DNA of 64,000 nucleotides from the NCBI GenBank assembly GCA_016584305.1, contig JACEEZ010000390.1:1-64000 (forward strand). The letters run 5' to 3'. The notes beneath the pieces were generated by a model that was not told the origin of the DNA, ran no database searches, and worked only from the letters and a program-made list of their open reading frames with translations. The stretch's first letter is position 1. The number at the start of each line of letters is the position of its first letter. Made by a program: the position numbers and the translations under genes. Origin of the DNA: Chionoecetes opilio (lineage: Eukaryota > Arthropoda > Malacostraca > Decapoda > Majidae). Below are positions 34,545 to 46,956 of the stretch, one piece after another.

Positions 34545-34610
34545 CGACGGAAGCTACGGATATGGTGCAGGCGGAGCTCAAGGGGGTAATGCATACCCGG
34601 GAAAACCCAG
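34545..34610 (+). CDS. Exon C (66 nt)
   Basis: GTCCTTTAG before, GTAAGATTT after. Phase 2 reads DGSYGYGAGGAQGG, then AYPGKP after one Asn, plus the shared Ser. Phase 0 is closed by a TAA, whereas the third frame is open here and can be excluded only from A and B copies. The module is rich in Gly, Ala and Tyr. Confidence 0.65.
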
Positions 34611-34846
34611 GTAAGATTTTTAGTCTCGTTCAAAAGTGGATCATGGAGCCATATTTCAGGTTCAATATACATTTTCCGAAGAAATATCATTATCTAATAA
34701 TAAAGTGTAAAGTAACATCAAACTACGAAGATCTTAGTTAGAATAGGACTGAGCTCAGGTAAAAATTTGGTTGCTACAGCGCACCATACAGATGTACGGT
34801 AGATTGCACCGGTTTGTCTCACGTGTGAATTATTCTTTTCCTTTAG

Positions 34847-34915
34847 CAACTACCAAAAACACGGCGGCGGGGCGAGTGCACACCAAGGACAAAAAATCGA
34901 AGTGTCAGGAGGGAG
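34847..34915 (+). CDS. Exon B, Ile variant
   Basis: NYQKHGGGASAHQGQ followed by KIEVSGG (ATC for ACC) plus Ser. It sits 236 bp after exon C, the usual C-to-B spacing. Confidence 0.65.
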
Positions 34916-35225
34916 GTAAGAAACCAAGGATTTCCTTCTCTATGTACTGACAGAGGCAGCTTACTATTAAGTTACTCATGTGTACAAAATATGTGACAAA
35001 TTTCCCATTAAATAATTAAGCACTTGTATCATCTATGTACGTGAACCACACCTGTGCCCGTGCCTCACACCAACCCTGTGTTCTTGCTAAATACCACCTA
35101 TCTTATAAATTCAATCAATCACTTTCCTATTAGCTTCTTTATAGGAACTGGCAGCTCGCGGGCTTTGTGTTACTTCTTTTTTTGCCTTTTGGCAATTCCT
35201 TTGAGATTTATGAAAAAAAAGATAA

Positions 35226-35636
35226 AAGAACTTATATATTTCGTTTTATGATAACTGAATTAGCACCATGTATAAATTAACGTTGACTAAATAAATAACC
35301 TCATCCATCGGGAAAATTACCCGATTGATGATTTTATTTATTTATTTAACGCTAATTTATGCATGGTTCTAATTAATTGATCAGATAACGAAATATAGCA
35401 ATGGAAAGCTAATAAAATTGCGCTTCTATTGATACCCTTCATGATAAAAGTTGACTCGCAAAGTTTTAAATGGCGAAGAGTTCAAGTGAATATTAAGTTC
35501 ATGCATATTTCTTCAGAGTCTCGTAATGTCATTTCTTTAGCGTGTTTTACTGTGTTTTATTTGATAATATTATAGAACAAACATTTACGAAGATTACAGT
35601 ATATCATATATACTGATTAACCAGTCTATATGATCC

Positions 35637-35637
<1 letters not shown>
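35226..35637. mobile_element. Foldback element, truncated copy
   Basis: The right arm is complete, from the centre (CGGGAAAATTACCCG near 35,310) to ACATTTACGAAGATTACAG near 35,585. Most of the left arm is gone. It is followed directly by an AT microsatellite. Confidence 0.65.

Positions 35638-35638
<1 letters not shown>

Positions 35639-35697
<59 letters not shown>
35639..35697. repeat. (AT)n microsatellite
   Basis: About 59 bp of alternating AT with one phase flip near 35,671. Confidence 0.97.
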
Positions 35698-35698
<1 letters not shown>

Positions 35699-35794
35699 AA
35701 TCCGAGCGGCCCTCCGACTTCAGGGCAAGTTCAGGCCCATGTGCAACAGGCCGATATTCCGTGCGCAGTCCAGGTATAGAGTGGTCTATGGTTA

Positions 35795-36213
35795 TGGAGA
35801 TGTCTTGTCAATCCTCTCTTAAAAAGATTTAGGTTGTAGGAAGGTGGAAAAATAGAAACAGGAAGAGAGTTCCAGAGTTTACCACTGATTCGGATGAAAG
35901 AGTAAAGATACTGATTAACTATTGCATTGGTAAGATGGACAGAATAGGGATGAGCATGAAATAATTGTCTTGTAAAGCGAGGCCGCGGGAGGGGGGGAGG
36001 CTTGCAGTTAGCAAGTTCAGAAGAGCAGTGAGCATGAAAATAACGGTAGAAGATCGCAAGAGAAGCAACATTGCGGCTGTGATTCAAAGATTGAAGACAG
36101 TCAGTAAGAATAAGGCAGTTGATAAGACGGAAGGCTTTTGACTCAGCCCTGTTTAGGAGAGCTGTATGAGTGGATCCCCCCAAAAAATGTGATATATATT
36201 CCATCCATGGGAG
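35795..36213 (-). mobile_element. Jockey-like LINE 3' end, antisense (best preserved)
   Basis: One open frame covers most of it: STHTALLNRAESKAFRLINC, LQSLNHSRNVASLAIFYRYF, FTRQLFHAHPYSVHL, SGKLWNSLPVSIFPPSY, LFKRGLTRHLHNH. This is the ORF2 C-terminus of the LINE family that runs off the window at 64,000. Confidence 0.85.
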
Positions 36214-36555
36214 GCTAAGGCCCTTAGGGCCTATATGTTTATTTTACATCCATTTTAATCCCTGTAAAGTTCAACCATATGTTAAATTTACTTCCATATA
36301 ATTCCCATGAAATTGTAAATCAGAAAAAAGGATAATTCATGAATCATGTGGAAAGGTTTTGAAATGATAAGCAACATATACTCTTTTGCGGCATATTCTT
36401 TTCTAATTTCAGTGCATTTTTTCCTACATAAATTGTCCTATACTTGCGTGTACGAAATTCAACAGTTTATACGGCTTGTAGTTGTTTCAAAACACTACAC
36501 ATCTTCCATGTATTGTACCATTGTATCTCACGTGTGAATTATTCTTTTCCTTCAG

Positions 36556-36609
36556 CGACAAGGTGACGACAACAGGCCAAGAACAGGTATCCGGCGGTTC
36601 AGAAGGGAG
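36556..36609 (+). CDS. Exon A (54 nt)
   Basis: It reads DKVTTTGQEQVSGGSEG plus Ser, intermediate between the 5' (DKVTIT) and 3' (DKETTT) forms. AGG TGA closes the alternative frame. The next intact exon downstream is another A, at 37,859. Confidence 0.65.
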
Positions 36610-37126
36610 GTAAGGAGTTAACTTTTAAGGATCACTGCACACCTTGCCTCACATATCATCTATGTACGTGAACCACACCTGTGCCTGTGCCTCACACCAA
36701 CCCTGTGTTCTTGCTAAATACCACCACCTATCATTAACGCTTTTGTCTACTTTGTCCATAATATAGCTTGTAATTTTCGAGTGTATTGTATCACTTTATA
36801 AAGTTACTCGTTTCGTTTTGGCCGAAAAGGCGAGCGTATTGTTAATATGCTGCCGGGACCTCACACACCACACACACACACATATCATCCTCTTGGCTCA
36901 AGAGGCAGAGTAACTGGCTTTTCATTGATTTATTAATCCTTTTATATATTTTTTTCTATTAATTTATGTGTGTATTACATTTGTTTATTACTCTCTCTCT
37001 CTCTCTCTCTCTGCCCCCCCTTCACTCTTTCTCAATCATATATTGCTCCCGTGGGAGGGAGGGAGGGACTGGTATTTAAATTTAAAGGAGGAAGAGGAAA
37101 TGTATGGTAGATTATACAGTAATACA

Positions 37127-37611
<485 letters not shown>

Positions 37612-37858
37612 TTGTTAAAGGGGAAGCATATCTATGGTGTTAATCCGTTTTATCTCAAAACTCCAGACCACGCTGCCACATCCTTCTCCTTTCCATCCCT
37701 CTCCTCTCGTCCAACGCGAGAACATGGGTTTGGGTGGGGTGCTGAGCATTGCTCACGATAGTACATCAGTTTAAACAGCTTTTACGTGTTTCACAATACT
37801 GTATATCTTTCATGTATTGCACCCTTGTATCTCACGTGTGAATTACTCTATCCTTCAG

Positions 37859-37912
37859 CGACAAGGAGACGACAACAGGCCAAGAACAGGTATCCGGCGG
37901 TTCAGAAGGGAG
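37859..37912 (+). CDS. Exon A (54 nt)
   Basis: Identical to 32,929-32,982, including the CTCTATCCTTCAG acceptor. Confidence 0.65.
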
Positions 37913-38076
37913 GTAAGGAGTTAACTTTTAAGGATCACTGCACACCTTGCCTCACATATCATCTATTTACGTGAACCACACCTGTAAAATTGTGACTGCT
38001 ATATTGACAGCTACCATACATATGTACAGTAGATTGCACCGGTTTATCTCACATGTGAATTATTCTTTTCCTTTAG

Positions 38077-38145
38077 CAACTACCAAAAACACGGCGGCGG
38101 GGCGAGTGCACACCAAGGACAAAAAACCGAAGTGTCAGGAGGGAG
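38077..38145 (+). CDS. Exon B (69 nt)
   Basis: NYQKHGGGASAH type; one base (CAC for TAC, His for Tyr) separates it from its duplicate at 33,147. Confidence 0.65.
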
Positions 38146-38751
38146 GTAAGAAACCAAGGATTTCCTCCTCTATGTACTGACAGAGGCAGCTTACTATTAA
38201 GTTACTCTTGTGTACAAAATATGTGACAAATTTCCCATTAATAATTAAGCACTTGTATCATCTATGTACGTGAACCACACCTGTGCCCGTGTCTCACACC
38301 AACCCTGTGTTCTTGCTAAATACCACCTATCTTATAAATTCAATCAATCACTTTCCTATTAGCTTCTTTATAGGAACTGGCAGCTCGCGGGTTTTGTGTT
38401 ACTTTTTTTTTAGCCTTTTGGCAATTCCTTTGAGATTTATGAAAAAATGAAAAAGAAAAAGAAAATGAATTTTTTTGACAGATTTCTATCATGTACATTA
38501 AACAGCAGAAAACTTCTTAAGATTTAGATCTAGGAAGATTTCTGATTTCTGCATGTCTTGCCATCTTTGCAGCTTATATTGTATTTTTGTGTATTTTATT
38601 AACTGTATTTTGTGAAATATCCGCATTTACAGAATGCCTAAGTTTATAGACTGACACATGTTTGCAGTGTTTCAGTGTCAGTCTGCACTCTTCTTGTCTA
38701 CAGGAGAATCTGTCGAGTGTTAACTCAAATATAATTATTATTGTCCTTTAG

Positions 38752-38817
38752 CGACGGAAGCTACGGATATGGTGCAGGCGGAGCTCAAGGGGGTCATGCA
38801 TACCCGGGAAAACCCAG
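38752..38817 (+). CDS. Exon C (66 nt), His variant
   Basis: GGT CAT GCA replaces GGT AAT GCA (His for Asn before AYPGKP). Donor GTAAGATTT. Confidence 0.65.
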
Positions 38818-39055
38818 GTAAGATTTTTAGAGTCTCGTTCAAAAGTGGATCATGGAGCCATATTTCAGGTTCAATATACATTTTCCGAAGAAATATCATT
38901 ATCTAATAATGAAGTGTAAAGTAACATCAAACTACGAAGATCGTAATTAGAATAGGACTGAGCTCAGGTAAAAATTTGGTTGCTACAGCGCACCATACAG
39001 ATGTACGGTAGATTGCACCGGTTTGTCTCACGTGTGAATTATTCTTTTCCTTTAG

Positions 39056-39124
39056 CAACTACCAAAAACACGGCGGCGGGGCGAGTGCACACCAAGGACA
39101 AAAAACCGAAGTGTCAGGAGGGAG
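39056..39124 (+). CDS. Exon B (69 nt)
   Basis: Consensus NYQKHGGGASAH form; last exon before the first CRE/AP-1 spacer. Confidence 0.65.
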
Positions 39125-39217
39125 GTAAGAAACCAAGGATTTCCTCCTCTATGTACTGACAGAGGCAGCTTACTATTAAGTTACTCTTGTGTACAAAATA
39201 TGTGACAAGTTTCCCAT

Positions 39218-40004
39218 GAGCTTCAAATTCACGCTAGCTAGATCTTTGGTATTTATAATAGCGGTTTGGGTTAACGCAAGGTCAGTAGAACACAGGGTCT
39301 GCTCACTTGATGGCGGCTGGCTGGGCTGTGACGTCACGCGTTCTTAGGCGACTATGAGTCATGACTTCTACATATCGTGTACTCTCACCAAAGATTATGA
39401 AATAACCACAGGATGTTTTGAAAAACTGACCCAGCCATCATCTTCATGACACATGTTTTGAAAAACTGACCCAACCATCATCTTCATGACACATTGCCCC
39501 ATGTCATAAGCAAAACAAAAATCTACGAAAAACTATTCGGTATATTTAAAAAATATGGCAAAAAGAAATAGTGTATAAACATTTTTCTCACTTTTTTTCT
39601 TCAACTCGCTGAAATTTGTTTGAATATTGCTCCTTGTGTGCTGACCTTGGGTTAACTAAGGTCGACTGCATATTTATACCTTCAAAGATGTCAATATTAC
39701 TATATAATGCACTGTATAGAATTTTATGTAACGGAATATGTAACCTAGAACATTTCTTTCAAAATTCTTTTATTTTCCATATATTGAAAGTATATAATGT
39801 AGTTTTGTGAAATTATTTCCCAATTTCATAAAGTACTTGAACATTTTCGGAGAAATCTATTTTCATGTGATTAGAAATGCTGCTTAAAATATCAACCTTC
39901 CTGAAATGCACTAACATATAAAACCACTCACAGTGCTGGTGTTCAGTATATCTTTCATGTATTGCACCATTGTATCTCACGTGTGAATTACTCTTTTCCT
40001 TCAG
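39218..40004. repeat. B-to-A intron spacer, first of four
   Basis: It begins GAGCTTCAAATTCACGC. It contains the CRE/AP-1 pair, a duplicated CTGACCCA(G/A)CCATCATC (39,428 and 39,466), the AT-rich spacer motif at 39,652 and the CTCACGTGTGAATTACTC motif before the exon A acceptor. Confidence 0.6.
39329..39361. promoter_or_regulatory. CRE (TGACGTCA) plus AP-1 (TGAGTCA) pair
   Basis: A perfect CREB palindrome at 39,329-39,336 and a perfect AP-1 site at 39,355-39,361, 18 bp apart. Whether they act as an enhancer or promoter is unknown. Confidence 0.45.
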
Positions 40005-40058
40005 CGACAAGGAGACGATAACAGGCCAAGAACAGGTATCCAGCGGTTCAGAAGGGAG
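40005..40058 (+). CDS. Exon A (54 nt)
   Basis: DKETITGQEQVSSGSEG plus Ser (Ser for Gly at position 13). It starts the first full 2.37-kb A-B-C-B unit. Confidence 0.65.
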
Positions 40059-40472
40059 GTAAGGAGTTAACTTTTATAGATCACTGCACACCTTGCCTCA
40101 CATATCATCTATGTACGTGAACCACACCTGTGCCCGTGCCTCACACCAACCCTGTGTTCTTGTTAAATACCACCTATCGTTATAATTTTTGTCTACTGTG
40201 TCCATAATGTAGCTTGCAATTTTCGAGTGTATTGTATCACTTTATAAAGTCACTTGTTTCACCAGTGTTAGTGCCACATCACACAATTCAGTCAAAATAC
40301 ACTTTTCGGAGATATCATGATCTAATAATTATAGGTAAAGTAACATTAAACTAAGATCTATTTTGAAAGGGATTTAATGATGAAGTAAAAACATGGCTGC
40401 TACATCGCACCATACAGATGTACGGTAGATTACACTGGTTTATCTCACGTGTGAATTATTCTTTTCCATTAG

Positions 40473-40541
40473 CAACTACCAAAAACACGGCGGCGGGGCG
40501 AGTGCACACCAAGGACAAAAAACCGAAGTGTCAGGAGGGAG
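40473..40541 (+). CDS. Exon B (69 nt)
   Basis: Consensus NYQKHGGGASAH form. The acceptor reads TTTTCCATTAG instead of TTTTCCTTTAG, a slightly weaker pyrimidine tract. Confidence 0.6.
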
Positions 40542-41147
40542 GTAAGAAACCAAGGATTTCCTTCTCTATGTACTGACAGAGGCAGCTTACTATTAAGTTA
40601 CTCTTGTGTACAAAATATGTGACAAATTTCCCATTAATAATTAAGCACTTGTATCATCTATGTACGTGAACCACACCTGTGCCCGTGCCTCACACCAACC
40701 CTGTGTTCTTGCTAAATACCACCTATCTTATAAATTCAATCAATCACTTTCCTATTAGCTTCTTTATAGGAACTGGCAGCTCGCGGGCTTTGTGTTACTT
40801 CTTTTTTTGCCTTTTGGCAATTCCTTTGAGATTTATGAAAAAAAGAAAAAGAAAAAGAAAATATAATTTTTTGACAGATTTCTGTCATGTACATTAAACA
40901 GCAGAAAACTTCTTAGGATTTAGATCTAGGAAGATTTCTGATTTCTGCATGTCTTGCCATCTTTGCAGCTTATATTGTATTTTTGTGTATTTTATTAACT
41001 GTATTTTGTGAAATATCCGCATTTACAGAATGCCTAAGTTTATAGACTGACACATGTTTGCAGTGTTTCAGTGTCAGTCTGCACTCTTCTTGTCCACAGG
41101 AGAATCTGTCGAGTGTTAACTCAAATATAATTATTATTGTCCTTTAG

Positions 41148-41213
41148 CGATGGAAGCTACGGATATGATGCAGGCGGAGCTCAAGGGGGTAATGCATACC
41201 CGGGAAAACCCAG
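41148..41213 (+). CDS. Exon C (66 nt), Asp variant
   Basis: It starts GAT and has TAT GAT GCA (DGSYGYDAGGAQGG), the only C copy with Asp at this place. Confidence 0.65.
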
Positions 41214-41451
41214 GTAAGATTTTTAGAGTCTCGTTCAAAAGTGAATCATGGAGCCATATTTCAGGTTCAATATACATTTTCCGAAGAAATATCATTATCT
41301 AATAATAAAGTGTAAAGTAACATCAAACTACGAAGATCGTGATTAAAATAGGACTGAGCTCAGGTAAAAATTTGGTTGCTACAGCGCACCATACAGATGT
41401 ACGGTAGATTGCACCGGTTTGTCTCACGTGTGAATTATTCTTTTCCTTTAG

Positions 41452-41520
41452 CAACTACCAAAAACACGGCGGCGGGGCGAGTGCACACCAAGGACAAAAA
41501 ACCGAAGTGTCAGGAGGGAG
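41452..41520 (+). CDS. Exon B (69 nt)
   Basis: Consensus form; 238 bp after C. Confidence 0.65.
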
Positions 41521-41613
41521 GTAAGAAACCAAGGATTTCCTCCTCTATGTACTGACAGAGGCAGCTTACTATTAAGTTACTCTTGTATACAAAATATGTG
41601 ACAAATTTCCCAT

Positions 41614-42371
41614 GAGCTTCAAATTCACGCTAGATCTTTGGTATTTATAACAGCGGTTTGGGTTAACGCAAGGTCAGTAGAACACAGGGTCTGCTCACTT
41701 GATGGCGGCTGGCTGGGCTGTGACGTCACGCGTTCTTAGGCGACTATGAGTCATGACTTCTACATATCGTGTACTCTCACCAAAGATTATGCAATAACCA
41801 CAGGATGTTTTGAAAAACTGACCCAACCATCATCTTCATGACACATTGCCCCATGTCATAAGCAAAACAAAAATCTACGAAAAACTATTCGGTATATTTA
41901 AAAAATATGGCAAAAAGAAATAGTGTATAAACATTTTTCTCACTTTTTTTCTTCAACTCGCTGAAATTTTTTGAATATTGCTCCTTGTGTGCTGACCTTG
42001 TGTTCTACTGACCTTGGGTTAACTAAGGTCAACTGCATATTTATACCTTCAAAGATGTCAATATTACTATATAATACACTGTATAGAATTTTATGTAACG
42101 GAATATGTAACCTAGAACATTTCTTTCAAAATTCTTATATTTTCCATATATTGAAAGTATATAATGTAGTTTTGTGAAATTATTTCCCTATTTCATAAAG
42201 TACTTGAACATTTTCGGAGAAATCTATTTTCATGTGATTAGAAATGCTGCTTAAAATATCTACCTTCCTGAAATGCACTAACATATAAAACCACTCACAG
42301 TGCTGGTGTTCAGTATATCTTTCATGTATTGCACCATTGTATCTCACGTGTGAATTACTCTTTTCCTTCAG
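41614..42371. repeat. B-to-A intron spacer, second
   Basis: Like 39,218-40,004 but with only one ACTGACCCAACCATC copy and with an added TGTGTTCTACTGACCTTG near 41,998. Confidence 0.6.
41721..41753. promoter_or_regulatory. CRE plus AP-1 pair
   Basis: TGACGTCA at 41,721-41,728 and TGAGTCA at 41,747-41,753, unchanged spacing. Confidence 0.45.
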
Positions 42372-42425
42372 CGACAAGGAGACGATAACAGGCCAAGAAA
42401 CAGGTATCAGCGGTTCAGAAGGGAG
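42372..42425 (+). CDS. Exon A with compensated frameshift
   Basis: One added A (GAAACAGG) and one lost C (TATCAGCGG) cancel out, keeping 54 nt. The peptide becomes DKETITGQETGISGSEG. The restoration of exon length fits either selection on phase or two consensus errors. Confidence 0.6.
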
Positions 42426-42837
42426 GTAAGGAGTTAACTTTTAAGGATCACTGCACACCTTGCCTCACATATCATCTATGTACGTGAACCACACCTGTGC
42501 CCGTGCCTCACACCAACCCTGTGTTGTTGTTAAATACCACCTATCGTTATAATTTTGTCTACTGTGTCCATAATGTAGCTTGCAATTTCGAGTGTATTGT
42601 ATCACTTTATAAAGTCACTTGTTTCACCAGTGTTAGTGCCACATCACACAATTCAGTCAAAATACACTTTTCGGAGATATCATGATCTAATAATTATAGG
42701 TAAAGTAACATTAAACTAAGATCTATTTTGAAAGGGATTTAACGGAGAAGTAAAAACATGGCTGCTACATCGCACCATACAGATGTACGGTAGATTACAC
42801 TGGTTTATCTCACGTGTGAATTATTCTTTTCCTTTAG

Positions 42838-42906
42838 CAACTACCAAAAATACGGCGGCGGGGCGATTGCACACCAAGGACAAAAAACCGAAGTGTCAGG
42901 AGGGAG
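42838..42906 (+). CDS. Exon B, Ile variant
   Basis: NYQKYGGGAIAH (ATT for AGT), then QGQKTEVSGG. The same variant is at 45,215 in the next unit, as expected for a whole-unit duplication. Confidence 0.65.
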
Positions 42907-43509
42907 GTAAGAAACCAAGGATTTCCTCCTCTATGTACTGACAGAGGCAGCTTACTATTAAGTTACTCTTGTGTACAAAATATGTGACAAATTTCCCATT
43001 AATAATTAAGCACTTGTATCATCTATGTACGTGAACCACACCTGTGCCCGTGCCTCACATCAACCCTGTGTTCTTGCTAAATACCACCTATCTTATAAAT
43101 TCAATCAATCACTTTCCTATTAGCTTCTTTATAGGAACTGGCAGCTCGCGGGCTTTGTGTTACTTCTTTTTTTGCCTTTTGGCAATTCCTTTGAGATTTA
43201 TGAAGAAAAGAAAAAGAAAAAGAAAATAATTTTTTTTGACAGATTTCTATCATGTACATTAAACAGCAGAAAACTTCTTAGGATTTAGATCTAGGAAGAT
43301 TTCTGATTTCTGCATGTCTTGCCATCTTTGCAGCTTATATTGTATTTTTGTGTATTTTATTAACTGTATTTTGTGAAATATCCGCATTTACAGAATGCCT
43401 AAGTTTATAGACTGACACATGTTTGCAGTGTTTCAGTGTCAGTCTGCACTCTTCTTGTCTACAGGAGAATCTGTCGAGTGTTAACTCAAATTTAATTATT
43501 TTCCTTTAG

Positions 43510-43590
43510 CGATGGAAGCTGGCCGGATATCGGTGGAAGCGATGGTGCAGGCGGATATCAATGGGATAATACATACCCGGGAAAACTCAG
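43510..43590 (+). CDS. Exon C' (81 nt)
   Basis: TTCCTTTAG before, GTAAGATTT after. It reads DGSWPDIGGSDGAGGYQW, then DNTYPGKL and the shared Ser. It has 15 nt (five codons) more than C. The start (DGS), the GAGG core and the YPGK end are shared with C. Confidence 0.65.
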
Positions 43591-43826
43591 GTAAGATTTT
43601 TAGTCTCATTCAAAAGTGGACCATGGAGCCATATTTCAGGTTCAATATACATTTTCCGAAGAAATATCACTATCTAATAATAATATGTAAAGTAACATCA
43701 AACTACGAATATCTTATTTTGATTAGGACTTAGTTGAGGTAAAAATTTGGTTGCTACAGCGCACCATACAGATGTACGGTAGATTGCACCGGTTTATCTC
43801 ACATGTGAATTATTCTTTTCCTTTAG

Positions 43827-43895
43827 CAACTACCAAAAACACGGCGGCGGGGCGAGTGCACACCAAGGACAAAAAACCGAAGTGTCAGGAGGGAG
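43827..43895 (+). CDS. Exon B (69 nt)
   Basis: Consensus NYQKHGGGASAH form; the upstream motif reads CTCACATGTGAATTATTC (CACATG in place of CACGTG). Confidence 0.65.
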
Positions 43896-43988
43896 GTAAG
43901 AAACCAAGGATTTCCTCCTCTATGTACTGACAGAGGCAGCTTACTATTAAGTTACTCTTGTATACAAAATATGTGACAAATTTCCCAT

Positions 43989-44746
43989 GAGCTTCAAATT
44001 CACGCTAGATCTTTGGTATTTATAACAGCGGTTTGGGTTAACGCAAGGTCAGTAGAACACAGGGTCTGCTCACTTGATGGCGGCTGGCTGGGCTGTGACG
44101 TCACGCGTTCTTAGGCGACTATGAGTCATGACTTCTACATATCGTGTACTCTCACCAAAGATTATGCAATAACCACAGGATGTTTTGAAAAACTGACCCA
44201 ACCATCATCTTCATGACACATTGCCCCATGTCATAAGCAAAACAAAAATCTACGAAAAACTATTCGGTATATTTAAAAAATATGGCAAAAAGAAATAGTG
44301 TATAAACATTTTTCTCACTTTTTTTCTTCAACTCGCTGAAATTTTTTGAATATTGCTCCTTGTGTGCTGACCTTGTGTTCTACTGACCTTGGGTTAACTA
44401 AGGTCAACTGCATATTTATACCTTCAAAGATGTCAATATTACTATATAATACACTGTATAGAATTTTATGTAACGGAATATGTAACCTAGAACATTTCTT
44501 TCAAAATTCTTATATTTTCCATATATTGAAAGTATATAATGTAGTTTTGTGAAATTATTTCCCTATTTCATAAAGTACTTGAACATTTTCGGAGAAATCT
44601 ATTTTCATGTGATTAGAAATGCTGCTTAAAATATCTACCTTCCTGAAATGCACTAACATATAAAACCACTCACAGTGCTGGTGTTCAGTATATCTTTCAT
44701 GTATTGCACCATTGTATCTCACGTGTGAATTACTCTTTTCCTTCAG
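43989..44746. repeat. B-to-A intron spacer, third
   Basis: Nearly identical to 41,614-42,371. Confidence 0.6.
44096..44128. promoter_or_regulatory. CRE plus AP-1 pair
   Basis: TGACGTCA at 44,096-44,103 and TGAGTCA at 44,122-44,128. Confidence 0.45.
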
Positions 44747-44800
44747 CGACAAGGAGACGATAACAGGCCAAGAACAGGTATCCAGCGGTTCAGAAGGGAG
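44747..44800 (+). CDS. Exon A (54 nt), last one
   Basis: DKETITGQEQVSSGSEG plus Ser. No A exon occurs downstream; the array continues as alternating B and C. Confidence 0.65.
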
Positions 44801-45214
44801 GTAAGGAGTTAACTTTTAAGGATCACTGCACACCTTGCCTCACATATCATCTATGTACGTGAACCACACCTGTGCCCGTGCCTCACACCAACCCTGTGTT
44901 GTTGTTAAATACCACCTATCGTTATAATTTTTGTCTACTGTGTCCATAATGTAGCTTGCAATTTTCGAGTGTATTGTATCACTTTATAAAGTCACTTGTT
45001 TCACCAGTGTTAGTGCCACATCACACAATTCAGTCAAAATACACTTTTCGGAGATATCATGATCTAATAATTATAGGTAAAGTAACATTAAACTAAGATC
45101 TATTTTGAAAGGGATTTAACGGAGAAGTAAAAACATGGCTGCTACATCGCACCATACAGATGTACGGTAGATTACACTGGTTTATCTCACGTGTGAATTA
45201 TTCTTTTCCTTTAG

Positions 45215-45283
45215 CAACTACCAAAAATACGGCGGCGGGGCGATTGCACACCAAGGACAAAAAACCGAAGTGTCAGGAGGGAG
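45215..45283 (+). CDS. Exon B, Ile variant
   Basis: NYQKYGGGAIAH, as at 42,838. Confidence 0.65.
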
Positions 45284-45886
45284 GTAAGAAACCAAGGATT
45301 TCCTCCTCTATGTACTGACAGAGGCAGCTTACTATTAAGTTACTCTTGTGTACAAAATATGTGACAAATTTCCCATTAATAATTAAGCACTTGTATCATC
45401 TATGTACGTGAACCACACCTGTGCCCGTGCCTCACATCAACCCTGTGTTCTTGCTAAATACCACCTATCTTATAAATTCAATCAATCACTTTCCTATTAG
45501 CTTCTTTATAGGAACGGCAGCTCGCGGGGCTTTGTGTTACTTCTTTTTTTGCCTTTTGGCAATTCCTTTGAGATTTATGAAGAAAAGAAAAAGAAAAAGA
45601 AAATAATTTTTTTTGACAGATTTCTATCATGTACATTAAACAGCAGAAAACTTCTTAGGATTTAGATCTAGGAAGATTTCTGATTTCTGCATGTCTTGCC
45701 ATCTTTGCAGCTTATATTGTATTTTTGTGTATTTTATTAACTGTATTTTGTGAAATATCCGCATTTACAGAATGCCTAAGTTTATAGACTGACACATGTT
45801 TGCAGTGTTTCAGTGTCAGTCTGCACTCTTCTTGTCTACAGGAGAATCTGTCGAGTGTTAACTCAAATTTAATTATTTTCCTTTAG

Positions 45887-45967
45887 CGATGGAAGCTGGC
45901 CGGATATCGGTGGAAGCGATGGTGCAGGCGGATATCAATGGGATAATACATACCCGGGAAAACTCAG
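45887..45967 (+). CDS. Exon C' (81 nt)
   Basis: Identical coding sequence to 43,510-43,590. Confidence 0.65.
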
Positions 45968-46203
45968 GTAAGATTTTTAGTCTCATTCAAAAGTGGACCA
46001 TGGAGCCATATTTCAGGTTCAATATACATTTTCCGAAGAAATATCACTATCTAATAATAATATGTAAAGTAACATCAAACTACGAATATCTTATTTTGAT
46101 TAGGACTTAGTTGAGGTAAAAATTTGGTTGCTACAGCGCACCATACAGATGTACGGTAGATTGCACCGGTTTATCTCACATGTGAATTATTCTTTTCCTT
46201 TAG

Positions 46204-46272
46204 CAACTACCAAAAATACGGCGGCGGGGCGAGTGCACACCAAGGACAAAAAACCGAAGTGTCAGGAGGAAG
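46204..46272 (+). CDS. Exon B (69 nt)
   Basis: NYQKYGGGASAH; GGAGGAAG at the end keeps Gly-Gly and the shared Ser (synonymous change). Confidence 0.65.
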
Positions 46273-46875
46273 GTAAGAAACCAAGGATTTCCTCCGCTAT
46301 GTACTGACAGAGGCAGCTTACTATTAAGTTACTCTTGTGTACAAAATATGTGACAAATTTCCCATTAATAATTAAGCACTTGTATCATCTATGTACGTGA
46401 ACCACACCTGTGCCCGTGCCTCACACCAACCCTGTGTTCTTGCTAAATACCACCCATCTTATAAATTCAATCAATCACTTTCCTATTTGCTTCTTTATAG
46501 GAACTGGCAGCTCGCGGGCTTTGTGTTACTTCTTTTTTTGCCTTTTGGCAATTCCTTTGAGATTTATGAAAAAAAGAAAAAGAAAAAGAAAATATACTTT
46601 TTTGACAGATTTCTGTCATGTACATTAAACAGCAGAAAACTTCTTAGGATTTAGATCTAGGAAGATTTCTGATTTCTGCATGTCTTGCCATCTTTGCAGC
46701 TTATATTGTATTTTTGTGTATTTTATTAACTGTATTTTGTGAAATATCCGCATTTACAGAATGACTAAGTTTATAGACTGACACATGTTTGCAGTGTTTC
46801 AGTGTCAGTCTGCACTCTTCTTGTCTACAGGAGAATCTGTCGAGTGTTAACTCAAATATAATTATTTTCCTTTAG

Positions 46876-46956
46876 CGATGGAAGCTGGCCGGATATCGGT
46901 GGAAGCGATGGTGCAGGCGGATATCAATGGGATAATACATACCCGGGAAAACTCAG
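46876..46956 (+). CDS. Exon C' (81 nt)
   Basis: Same peptide as 45,887; first C-type exon of the dimer region. Confidence 0.65.

Larger units (their letters stand above)
40005..46203. repeat. Higher-order tandem repeat A-B-C-B
   Basis: Exon A recurs at 40,005, 42,372 and 44,747 (spacings 2,367 and 2,375 bp). Each is followed by B, C or C', and B at closely matching distances. Introns are as similar between units as exons, so the duplications are recent. Confidence 0.85.

Noticed and set aside
40679..40897. Repeated small frame starting MPVPHTNPVFLLNTTY
   Set aside because: It lies in intron sequence that is nearly identical between units only because of recent duplication; no splice sites bound it.
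43512..43733. 73-codon frame starting MEAGRISVEAMVQ over exon C'
   Set aside because: It reads through a consensus GTAAG donor into intron. The corresponding frame has stops in several A and B exons, so it cannot be the frame of the array.
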